Below the pieces are notes generated by a model that searched no databases, was not told the DNA's origin, and saw nothing but the letters and a program-made list of their open reading frames with translations. The translations under genes were made by a program, and so were the position numbers. Shown one piece after another: positions 34,601 to 44,124 of a DNA stretch of 64,000 nt. Numbering within the stretch: position 1 is the stretch's first letter; each line of letters starts with the position of its first letter. Source of the stretch: Mactromeris polynyma (Eukaryota; Mollusca; Bivalvia; Venerida; Mactridae); contig JASFXZ010000016.1 in NCBI GenBank assembly GCA_032209605.1, positions 5,270,001 through 5,334,000 of the forward strand, in the 5' to 3' direction.

Positions 34601-37600
34601 ATTTACGATCCTCGTATCTCTTTGACTTGGATTTCGAAATTTCATCATGTCGTCTGGCAATTTCGTCTGCGTGTATATTCTCCCCTATCTTGTTATCAGC
34701 ATTAGGCATACGTGTACCGGGTTCCCTTCCGAACATTAACCTAAACGGCGTATGTCCTGTGGATGTGTGTGGGGTTGCTCTGTATTGACGTAAGAAGCGA
34801 AACATTTCCTGTTTATAGTTTTTCCCCTCCACAAATGCTGACCTGACACTTTTCATCAACGGTTTGTTGAACGATTCAGCCTGAGCATTGGCTCTTGGCC
34901 ATTTTGGTGTGACTTTACGATGAGTAAAACCACAATACTTAGCATAGTCACTAAACGATTTACTGTTAAATGGAGCACCGTTATCAGATTTTACAACCGT
35001 AGGTACACCAAACATAGCAATTACTTTGTCAAAGATTGGTATGACACTATTGGCAGACACACTCCTAATCACTTCAACCACAGGATATCGTGAATATTCG
35101 TCTACAATCACGAAAAGATAATCACCGTTATCTAATGGTCCACAAAAATCAGCACTCAGATTTTTCCATGGTCCTGATGGAAGTTCCGACATCTTCAGAG
35201 GTCCTCGTGATCTGGGTTCCTTGGTATTCGCCTGACACGCAAGACACATTTGTATGGCTGCCTCAACTTCTGCATTCATGTTAGGAAACCATACTTTCGA
35301 CCTTATATAGCTTTTTGTTTTAACCACACCTTGATGTCCTTCATGGCCCAATTTAACTGCCTTCGCTCTTAATACTTTGGGCATTACTAATTTATCATTT
35401 CTTAACAACACAGTTTCACTGTGAACGGTCAGTTCATCCTTGATATTTCGTAAAGCCATCAAGTCTTCCATATCTATGCCAGGATCTACTAATGTCTTCA
35501 GTTCAAACCATTTTCCATTTTTCGTGAATTCAATCGCTTTCTGGATTGTCTTATCGCTGACCGATGCCATTTTAACTTCATCAAGTGTCATTGCATTCGG
35601 TACTGCTTCTGTTGCGATAAATGCCACATATTCATCAGCTAGATTCCTGTTTTCAGCATATTTTAATGGGTGTCTACTCATATAGTCAGACGGATTGTCC
35701 TTCCCTGCCTGGTAAATAATCTTCATTTTAAATGGTTGCAGACGTAAACCCCATCTTTCAATACGTAACGGTGGTTGTTTTTTCGACCAAATCGATGTCA
35801 ACGGTTTATGGTCTGTGATTACTGTGAACATTGGTGCACCCCGTAAATACATCCCATAGTGTTCACACGACCATACTACGGCTAGCGCTTCTCTCTCGGT
35901 TTGACTATACCGTGATTCAGTTGGTGATAATGCACGGCTTGCATATGCAACAACTTGACCTTCCTGTGTAAGTATTCCTGACAATCCTACAGGTGAAGCA
36001 TCTGTGATTATCGTAATATCCTTCGTTGGATCATAGTATCTTATTACCGTATCACTACTTAGTTCCGATTTTAACTTGTCAAATGCATCCTGTTGACATG
36101 TTTCCCATACCCATGCAGTGTCCTTTTTAGTTAATCGGCGTAGTGGTTCTGTGATAGAGGCATAGCTGTTGATGAATCTTGAACAATATGATGTCATACC
36201 TAAAAAACTTCGTAATTCAGATACGTTCATGGGTTGTTCCATAGATCTTATCGCTTCCACTTTCATTGGATCTGCTGATATTCCTGTCCCTTTGAATACA
36301 ACCCCAAAGAATGTTATTTCTGGCCTATTGAACTCGCATTTCTGCTTATTAAGGGTAAGTCCGTTCTTGTGCAAAGCACTGAATACCCTGTCTAATGCCT
36401 TATCATGTTCGGTTTGATTTTTCCCGAACACAATAATGTCATCCGATATATTTTTGGCCCCTTTTATATTTTGAATTAAACAACTTATGGCCTTCTGAAA
36501 AACTTCACTGGCTGAATTTGTTCCAAAATTTAGACGCTTAAATCTATATATTCCCATATGCGTAGAGAATGTTGTAATTGACCTTGATTCTTTTTCTAGC
36601 TCAAGTTGGTTGTATCCACACCGTAAATCCAGCTTGCTAAACACTCGTGCGCCGTTCATGTCGTGTATTAATTCGTCGATGGTAGGCATTGGATGACGTT
36701 CTCTCTCTATTGCCTTGTTTGCCTCGCGCATGTCAATACATAGCCTGACGTCTCCATTTTTCTTAGGTGGCGTCACGATCGGTGATACCCAGGGCGTTGA
36801 TTCATTTCTTACTTCTTCTATTATGTCGTCTTTTACCAATTTGTCTATTTCCTTAGCTACTTTCTCCCTTAGGTGAAATGGTGTCCGTCTATTCCTTTGT
36901 GCAACCGGCATTATATTCTTATTGACATGTAATTTGACCTTTCTGTCCTTTAGTTTGCCTATGCCTGTGTAAATTCCTGGGTACTTGTTTTCTACATCCT
37001 TGCTATCCGTCGTGATACTTTGATTGACGTGAACAAGTTCCAACTCACATGACGTTTCATATCCTACGAGCATACCAAAATTACCTTTGACCAGGTAAAA
37101 TGTTGCGACAGTGAATTTTCCGCATTTATCTATAGTTAGATCACAGGAGCCTAACACCTTGAGATTAGACCCACCTCCGTATGGTAACAATTTGGGCAAT
37201 CTTCTTTTATTCAGGTTTGGTTTCCCCAGAAATTCATAAGACCTTTCGTCTATGATGTTAACTGTTGAGCCAGTGTCAATTGTCATTGTTACTCGTTTTC
37301 CATTTACATTTAAACAAGTTGTTGGCGACTTCTTCGACTTATGGCCGTCAACACGTTTAACTGTAATATTATAGTTGAAACCTTCACTGTCTGAACTGTC
37401 CTGTAAATACTCACAGTTCTGCTGGACTTCATTTACATACTTTCCCCGACAACACTTAGCGAAATGATTCACCTTTTGGCATTTATTACACTTCTTCCCT
37501 TTTGCCGGGCACGGCTTATCTCTGTGTGGATATTCGTAGCCACAATTCCTGCAGACTGCATTAGGCTGTTTATGATCACGTGACGATGCTGCTGAGCTGT

Positions 37601-40600
37601 AGCTGCGTCCTGCTCCACCATTGCCACGCCCTCGATTTTGCTTTTTCCCACGACCCTGGTTATGCCATTTATTCTTTCCACGCTGCGGTGCTTGGACATA
37701 TTGCACTTTTTCAGGCCCCTCTATTGCAGATGCCTGCAATTCTGATTGTTCTAACATACGCCCCAATGTTAAAATATCATTAAGTGACTTATCCGGCTCT
37801 CTTAGTGCACGTCTACGTAACTGATTCGACCTGCAATTTTGAATCACTTGTTGTAGAATTTCTTTGTCTACCTCATTAAACTTACAGTTCTTTGCTAATG
37901 TTCTTAATTCAGTCACAAATTCATCTAATGATTGCGTTTCACTTTGCTTATGTGACCGAAAATTATATATTTCCATTTGCACGTTTTTCTTTGGTGAAAA
38001 ATAGTCTGTAAGCACTTTCTTTGTTGCCTCATATGTTGCTTCAGAATCTCTCTTTTCTGCATCGTATATGTCGTATACCTTTTCTCCAGCATAATGTAAT
38101 AATAAAGCCCGTTGCTGATCACCATCAGCAATTTTCAGTCCAACAAATAGATTTTCTAACCGCCCCATCCATTTTTCCCATTTAGTTCCTGCATTTGACC
38201 TGTCCGTTTCATAGTCAAACGATGGAAAGTGAGGTAAATTATTCATGATGTTTGGTTGTTAAACGTCGTAATCCATCAATTTAACAAATCACAAATAATA
38301 ATCCAACGCGGGTTTGTATTGTTTTAAATATCCTCGTCGCCAGATGATGTGTCTCTTGTTTACACTTTATGGATTTAATAACTATAAGAAAACACATAGA
38401 ATGGTAATGGCTGCTTTATTCCGGAAGTACTGTACAGAGTGTATATCTGTATATATGTATAGAATCAACACTAATAGAATGATGGTCTCACATACATGTA
38501 TATGTAAAGCATACAATGATAGATATATATGATAGGACATAACAAGAAGTACCTTCATGTGTGATTGAACATGGTAATGTTTTGATAAACTAACAATTTC
38601 TGAATTACAGGAGTAAATATGTATCAGAACCAAGTTTTGAGAGATGTATCAACATGATGTATGGCAGAATGTCTTTTCAACAGTATAACCCGGAAGTAGA
38701 GGTGTGAAATTTCTTATCAATTCAGATGAACTTACTTGAAAAATATCACAAAAAAGCTTTGAACATGCTTGACAAACATTGTATGCTGGCAATATAAAAT
38801 CATATTCATATTTCATATTTGCTGCTTGTACAGTAATTCAGGGTTGGCTGGTCACAATTGGTCTTTAAAGAACTTTTACAATATTTATATTTACTGACAT
38901 CTGAACATGGAATGATAGTCATGACTTGGCATTCATCTTTTATGACCAGAGGCATATCAATATACATGTAATATTTAGTGCTTGTTCGATAACCAGTAGG
39001 GTTATGGCCCTTGTTATTGAAAAAAAATTGTCAAAAGTAGCCTTTTTTTTCATTATTTATTTATCCAGGCCGCAGTATTGGGTAAAAATTTCAACATTTT
39101 AAAAGCAGAAAAGTGTGGCTTATTTCAAAGATGATTATACTGATACTGATCAATATATTGCAGACATGTTAGATCTAATGCTATTTTATATTAAAGGTAC
39201 ATAGTCATATACAAATGCATTTTTCTCTCGCCAGAAATTAATGAAGATAAATAATGAGAGACTTAATTTAGAAGAAGCAGAAAGAAAAGAAATTGAGACT
39301 AGTGTGGACGATGAGGAAATGGCTAGAAGGTAATAATGCAGGATTTGTGTTATTTTAGTCATGCATTAGATAGTTTCCACATGTACAATAATTCCCTCCC
39401 TGTTCTTAATCACTAGCAATTTTGATAGGCAAAACTGATAAGCACTTATAGGAGTAATTTCCAAATATGTGATGATTAAGAAAATAGTTTAATATCAAGA
39501 GAATTTGCATGTGACAATCATTTTTCTTCAACTTACTGAGCCAACTGCCCACATGAGCATAATGAATAAGTTATGTCTATATCTGATTATTTTATCTTCG
39601 TTTACATTATATTCCCTACAAACTTTAAGGAAATTTGCCTGTCAATATGGCTGACAATTCAGAACAAGGGAGGTAAATATTTTAAATGTCAGAATTATGT
39701 ATTGTAGTAGTATTCTTGCGGTTGTAGAAATTAGAAGTTAAAATTGATTGTCATTATTCAGTATTACCCATATAACCAGTTGTCCTGGAGATGGCCAATG
39801 TATTTAGGGTAATTTTCAATCAATTTTATTCTGTAAGTGTAAGTGGTTAATTGAAATCAAGTTTTCTGCTAAAAAATCAGGATGATAATGTTTAACTGGT
39901 TTTCCGGGTCTCAATTTTCCTGAAAATCTCATATGTGATTTATCTTATACTCATATGTTTGAGAGCTGATATCAGTGATGGAACACATAGTTAATCAAGA
40001 GAACTAGTATGTGAAGTATAAATATACATGTTACCACTACTCTCAATGATGATATTGTTAGTTGCCTGTTATTTCATGAAATATAATTTTTCTGGAGAAA
40101 ATCTCAATTCGTGAAATTGGGACCTTGTTCTCTTAGCAGCTATGTGATTAAATGTTGCTTCATGATGGGCTGCATTCTGCGTTCACTAAATTCTCAATCC
40201 AACTAACCATTTACATCAGTACAAATAAAAATTTATTAGACAATAATATAATTGATTATTGAGTTTGTTTCTATTATAATAGATGAAATACGTAGTTCAC
40301 AAAAAATGGATTTTTACCATGGCTACAAACAAAATTCAAATTTAGATCCATTGAGTTTCAGACGTTAAATCCTGTCTTCGCTTCATTGCGATTCGAGGAT
40401 GAAGTTAACGGTATATTGTTGTTTGTGCTGCAATATTTGAAAATAAACCCCATAATATTATTTGTACCAATCGGGAGTATTGGGGATTTCCCTGACGCAG
40501 AAATCTCAAGTCCCTTACTCCCTTTTCTTTCTAGGGACTCCCATTTTGAACTTACTGTGCATCCCTGGGACCCCTAAAATAAACTAAAGTCAAGTATAAA

Positions 40601-40854
40601 CAGCATATCTGGGACCCTACAAATTGACCAAGGACCCCCAATTTATCAAACACGAGAGTCCAAGGACCCCTAGCTGAAAAATCCTAGGGAAAACCCCGAG
40701 TATATCTATTGATCTTTATTTCAGATATAAATCATATGATCATATAGCCAAGAAGTTTCAAACAAAACGCGAAAGACGTGAACAGAACTCACAAGATGAT
40801 GGTTCATCCAGTAAGAAGGCAAAGAGACAATTTATTAAACCGGAAGAAGACTGA
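31657..40854 (+). CDS. MPHOSPH6: M-phase phosphoprotein 6 homologue, five exons, 160 aa
   Basis: Cofactor of the nuclear RNA exosome; in yeast and mammals Mpp6/MPHOSPH6 binds the exosome cap and the helicase MTR4 and helps trim the 3' end of 5.8S rRNA. Exons 31657-31710, 32908-33020, 38611-38701, 39235-39329 and 40725-40854 join in one frame to 160 codons plus TGA, the length of the human protein as I recall it. Family signatures are present: LQMKFMKR near the start, HWVLDLP, the hallmark YGRMSFQQYNPEVEKLM, EEMARRY and the basic carboxyl tail ending FIKPEED. The ATG at 31657 begins the conserved amino end. The donor of exon 3 (gtgtga) is weak. Intron 2 contains a whole retrotransposon. A MITE ends 92 bp upstream of the start codon. 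Confidence 0.96.
31940..32420. repeat. Tandem tRNA-like/SINE-like modules
   Basis: Three related blocks follow each other: 'gagtgtggggtt' recurs near 32096 and 32272, 'gagcctcacatc' and 'gagcctcatatgatg' near 31987 and 32249, and 'gccccacatcatgtgca' near 32361. The order of G-rich head and 'ttgagcctca' resembles decayed tRNA-derived SINE units. Intron 1 of the MPHOSPH6-like gene. Confidence 0.45.
33479..33678 (-). repeat. 3' LTR of the Steamer-like element
   Basis: Identical to 38345-38544 over 200 bp. Outer flank agaag is the target duplication. The inner flank is the polypurine tract. Confidence 0.95.
33679..33687 (-). other. Polypurine tract of the Steamer-like element
   Basis: On the minus strand gaggaggga lies directly against the 3' LTR, where plus-strand DNA synthesis is primed in LTR elements. 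Confidence 0.85.
34251..38246 (-). CDS. Gag-Pol polyprotein of the Steamer-like element, 1331 aa
   Basis: One open frame without stop or frameshift. Gag covers about residues 1-230, followed by two zinc knuckles at about 232-268 (CRNCGYEYPHRDKPC, then CNKCQKVNHFAKCC of CX2CX4HX4C type). The aspartic protease has DTGST at about 324. Reverse transcriptase has RLCIDMREAN at about 500 and the catalytic ISDD at about 602, in place of the usual YxDD. RNase H begins near TDASPVGLSG at about 747. Integrase has the HHCC finger ending CLACQ near 1003, then the D, D and E of the core in DFCGPL, SDNGAPF and AQAESFN. No chromodomain and no env frame are seen. Gag and Pol share the frame, so no frameshifting is needed. 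All catalytic residues I looked for are present. Confidence 0.95.
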   Translation of the reverse strand: MNNLPHFPSFDYETDRSNAGTKWEKWMGRLENLFVGLKIADGDQQRALLLHYAGEKVYDIYDAEKRDSEATYEATKKVLTDYFSPKKNVQMEIYNFRSHKQSETQSLDEFVTELRTLAKNCKFNEVDKEILQQVIQNCRSNQLRRRALREPDKSLNDILTLGRMLEQSELQASAIEGPEKVQYVQAPQRGKNKWHNQGRGKKQNRGRGNGGAGRSYSSAASSRDHKQPNAVCRNCGYEYPHRDKPCPAKGKKCNKCQKVNHFAKCCRGKYVNEVQQNCEYLQDSSDSEGFNYNITVKRVDGHKSKKSPTTCLNVNGKRVTMTIDTGSTVNIIDERSYEFLGKPNLNKRRLPKLLPYGGGSNLKVLGSCDLTIDKCGKFTVATFYLVKGNFGMLVGYETSCELELVHVNQSITTDSKDVENKYPGIYTGIGKLKDRKVKLHVNKNIMPVAQRNRRTPFHLREKVAKEIDKLVKDDIIEEVRNESTPWVSPIVTPPKKNGDVRLCIDMREANKAIERERHPMPTIDELIHDMNGARVFSKLDLRCGYNQLELEKESRSITTFSTHMGIYRFKRLNFGTNSASEVFQKAISCLIQNIKGAKNISDDIIVFGKNQTEHDKALDRVFSALHKNGLTLNKQKCEFNRPEITFFGVVFKGTGISADPMKVEAIRSMEQPMNVSELRSFLGMTSYCSRFINSYASITEPLRRLTKKDTAWVWETCQQDAFDKLKSELSSDTVIRYYDPTKDITIITDASPVGLSGILTQEGQVVAYASRALSPTESRYSQTEREALAVVWSCEHYGMYLRGAPMFTVITDHKPLTSIWSKKQPPLRIERWGLRLQPFKMKIIYQAGKDNPSDYMSRHPLKYAENRNLADEYVAFIATEAVPNAMTLDEVKMASVSDKTIQKAIEFTKNGKWFELKTLVDPGIDMEDLMALRNIKDELTVHSETVLLRNDKLVMPKVLRAKAVKLGHEGHQGVVKTKSYIRSKVWFPNMNAEVEAAIQMCLACQANTKEPRSRGPLKMSELPSGPWKNLSADFCGPLDNGDYLFVIVDEYSRYPVVEVIRSVSANSVIPIFDKVIAMFGVPTVVKSDNGAPFNSKSFSDYAKYCGFTHRKVTPKWPRANAQAESFNKPLMKSVRSAFVEGKNYKQEMFRFLRQYRATPHTSTGHTPFRLMFGREPGTRMPNADNKIGENIHADEIARRHDEISKSKSKRYEDRKLNTRERTINIGDKVLLRNETPTKISTRYNPVSYEVVNKKGSMISVQNDSGHCVTRNSSVMKPVNQNLKCKSTAVQIETDLEDDETNNYSSNPDVITTERPVRERRPPVYLKDYVRR
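38325..38342 (-). other. Primer-binding site of the Steamer-like element
   Basis: Two bases inside the 5' LTR the minus strand reads tggcgacgaggatattt, which begins with the TGG complementary to a tRNA 3' CCA. I could not decide which tRNA it matches. Confidence 0.7.
38345..38544 (-). repeat. 5' LTR of the Steamer-like element
   Basis: On the minus strand it runs from tgttatgtcc to agacacatca. It contains TATA-like runs (catatatatc, acatatatac) and an aataaa signal in ggaataaagcagcc, so promoter, poly(A) signal and the R boundary probably all fall in its 200 bp. Identical to 33479-33678. Confidence 0.95.
39369..39700. mobile_element. MITE with gatagttccc ends, copy A
   Basis: It starts gatagtttccacatgtacaa and ends near 'aagggaggtaaatatttt' plus a decayed inverted end. 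The interior 'gagaatttgcatgtgacaat', 'cgtttacattatattccc' and 'aaatttgcctgtca' is shared with 58768-59047 and 60176-60420. Intron 4 of the MPHOSPH6-like gene. Confidence 0.75.
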
Positions 40855-43800
40855 TACATTAATATTTTTATAGAAACTTAAATATGCATGAAAATGTTGA
40901 GCAGTCAAATCTGCTTATTGGTCACCAACGGGTGCTGCTGTATGAAGATTTCAGTGATGTCGGTCTATATATTTGCCATCAGTGTTCATTTGTATAGTTG
41001 TTTAACCATGCAAGCCTTTGCGTGAAAATATGCAAAAACAGGAACACCTACAACTTAGACCGTGTTGACCTACCAGATATTGCTTGAATAAAACCTCAGT
41101 CATGGAATTCAGGCATCAGTTCACCAGTTTTGGCCTTTAAGAAAGTTTATGTTGTCAACTGGAGGTATTGTATTGTAACCATAATAAATGAGTCCAGCTT
41201 TTAATGATTCATCAGAAACTGGCGTCGGTTTCAGTTTTGTTCCTGGTACACGCAAGCAAGTCAGTGTTTTCTGATACACTACTGACCAATTCTTAATATT
41301 GCGATTAAATATGCTGGTATTGAGATGTAATGTGTATCAATGGTTGCTATTGTACCAAGTGTTTGTATTTTTGTCAGGTGATTCAAATCTTTAATATATA
41401 CAGTAGAACCTCACTTTCAACATTAAGAACACAATTTTCAAGTCCATTTGCACTGTTTTGCTTTACATTCAACCGCAATATTAAGACGACATTAATATTA
41501 AGACTAGTTTTCAAGGGTCCCAAGAGTGGTCTTATTATTGGGTTTTACTGTATACGTAAATATTGCCGATTGTGTCAAAACTGTGATTTTTTCATACTTA
41601 TGTAAACATTTTTCTCTTTAATTTATTTAAGGTATTTATAGTATGAAAATAAAGGAATCAAATGACTGATTATGAAATACTAGTAATGATTTGTATATAA
41701 TAATTATTATTTATAAATTGTTAAGCTGATTCATAATTGTTTTGCATTTTTACCCTTTTGTTAATGCACTGTTAAAATTGTGTCTATAAATTTATTGTTA
41801 AAGAATTGTAGCATTGTTGAACATCTCAAATAATGTATTGTTGTATGGTTGTTCCTACTTTATATTTATTTGTATGAAATCATCCTTCAATATTTATTTA
41901 CTGGCTCTGCTTATTTATCACTGAAAATGATATATTTTATCTATATACATGCATCTATCTTATTTATGGAATATGTCTATATTTGGTAGTGTGTATCCTA
42001 CAATGTAAATGTAATATTGGGCCATCCTTAAAAATTTGTTTGTTTGCAGTTACGCGACCGACTCATGAAAAATGCTGCGACTCAATTTATTTTTTCAGGT
42101 TCATTGATGAAAATTACAGTACTAAACTTAAACTCTACCGTCCTACCCACTGTTAATATTCCCGGTCATGTAACCCCGCATACAAGCAATTTTATAAGGA
42201 TAGAATTGTCATGAAATATTTATAAGATGCGTTTGCTTGTTGCAGACGTACATTTTATTACCATACCACAATGTTTTACAATTTTTATATCAAAATCGTT
42301 ATGTGCCTGTATTTCAAATAAATTCATACGTAAATAAACACTTTATATTCTGTGTTATGACTGAAAAATAGTGCATGTCAATTAGATGATGTTTATGCGG
42401 TTTGATTGTGGTTACACACAAATGAATATCATGTCATTTTATTCTTTATAATAACTGATAACCTTACATGGCTTCTTGTTTTTAACTCTATGTCGGATAG
42501 AATCAGAATAAAAACCTTTGCTGGAGTTAGAATGATAGAACTGTCCTAACCTTGGCTTCAAGTGAATGGTTAAATCAAGATGGAGCTGTAATAGAATGGA
42601 CATATACATGTCAGCATCTCAACATTACCATTATATCAAAACTTGTGTCATTGAAATTGTCTGATTTTATGGTTAGACAAGGATTTCAATCAAAATAGAT
42701 CATTCTATTCAATGTATTTATTCAGAAATTAAAGCTAAATTTACAGCACAGTGATATTAATTTGGAACAAGAAAATGCTCATATAACAGTACATCTATAA
42801 CAACTAAGCATACTAACACACCAAGTTACTGTATAACGCAGTCTACAACAGAATGCAACTCCTGTGAAATCTTAAATTAATATCCGCAACACAGACACAC
42901 TAGTTATCTGTTATGTGAATACACATTATGTGACATAAGTTGTTGCAGACCAAATTCTGTGGAGATATAGGGAAGAAAAACATATGTGTACATGTAGTTA
43001 GCAGGTAATCACTACCACCTAGATATGCCCCTGTTATATATACTTAACACCATTAAAAACGCAACTAAAAATTGTTCATATAGATGAAGTTACTTTACAA
43101 AGACTATTCTTTGTTTCACAAACATAATTTCAAAAATCAACCAATAGTGAGATAAAAAATATTTGGTCTAGCGTTGAATAAAGTTTTGAACAAGAATTAT
43201 CACATAGATAACTGTAACACGCTTTTGACAGTTGGTACTACAAAATGACGCCTAGTTCAAATAGTTGCGTTTCAATGGCTTCAAGTATAGTACTGCTCAA
43301 CAGTTGTATGTATTAAATTAATGAAACAAACATTTTCAGATGTTTGATGCTACACTAGTGGAGTTATATTGAACACAATACTTTTTCTCATAAAAATGGA
43401 ATGTTTTCACTCATGGAACAACTAACCCACACAAAGGACAAGTAAGATTTTCTCAGTTATTCACATCATAATACAGCATACATATCAATATCACAAATAT
43501 TTAAGTGTGGACAGCACATATCTCAATATGATTTGGCACAACTAGAAATGTGATATACATTCAAAAAGAGAGAGAAAATATTACATAATTCATTCTATAA
43601 GTTCAAAATCAAAAATAAGTTCATCAAAAAATAAGAAATAGAAATATGATTGACTTGGTTCAAATACTGTTAAATGAAACATATTTCAATTTGAAAAAAA
43701 AATGATGACATATACATGTAATAGTTTAAATATGATAGTACTATGGCAGTATTGCACCGTGGAAGTGTAAGACAATTTATACTAAAACACGCATTTATTT

Positions 43801-44124
43801 TCCGATCAGACAAAATTCTTTGAACATCATTCCGATCAAATCAATACTTGATCTTTAAATCCTTCAATACCATATGACTATTTTAAATAGATCTACATGA
43901 AAAATCATGAAAGGCATTACATGCCTATGTATATCACAGAATTCATTATTAAGCACTTTAGGTCAAAACAGAATAAAACTCAACATGTGAAAAAGGCATC
44001 ATAGTGAGAAATTTCAGCAAATATTAAAAATAAATATCTGATAGATGGACAAGTACGTTATACAAAAAGTAGAGATTGTCCTATTTGATGGAATATTCAC
44101 AATGTTACTTCAGGTGACATATAT
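40855..44124. other. Tail-to-tail intergenic region, MPHOSPH6-like / S28 protease
   Basis: The 3' flanks of two convergent genes. Candidate poly(A) signals for MPHOSPH6 are the aataaa sites near 41091, 41183 and 41650. For the protease, a minus-strand aataaa lies near 43795. Apart from the pogo-like MITE at 41401-41550 the sequence is AT-rich, and I see no gene in it. Confidence 0.6.
41401..41550. mobile_element. pogo-like MITE, copy 2
   Basis: It starts cagtagaacctcactttc and ends gggttttactg, with TA on both sides (41399-41400, 41551-41552). The interior matches 13535-13701 (caagtccattt, ggtcttattattg). It lies in the 3' flank of the MPHOSPH6-like gene. Confidence 0.8.

Larger units (their letters stand above)
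33479..38544 (-). mobile_element. Complete Steamer-like Ty3/Gypsy LTR retrotransposon
   Basis: A 5066-bp element in antisense inside intron 2 of the MPHOSPH6-like gene. LTRs of 200 bp (5' LTR 38345-38544, 3' LTR 33479-33678) are identical base for base and have TG...CA ends. Target duplication agaag at 33474-33478 and 38545-38549. One Gag-Pol frame without interruption. The single fused frame of about 1330 residues, the short LTRs of about 0.2 kb, the total of about 5 kb and the 5-bp duplication match what is known of Steamer from the clam Mya arenaria and Steamer-like elements of other bivalves (family knowledge from memory). Identical LTRs mean very recent insertion or gene conversion. It could still be mobile. 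Confidence 0.95.
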
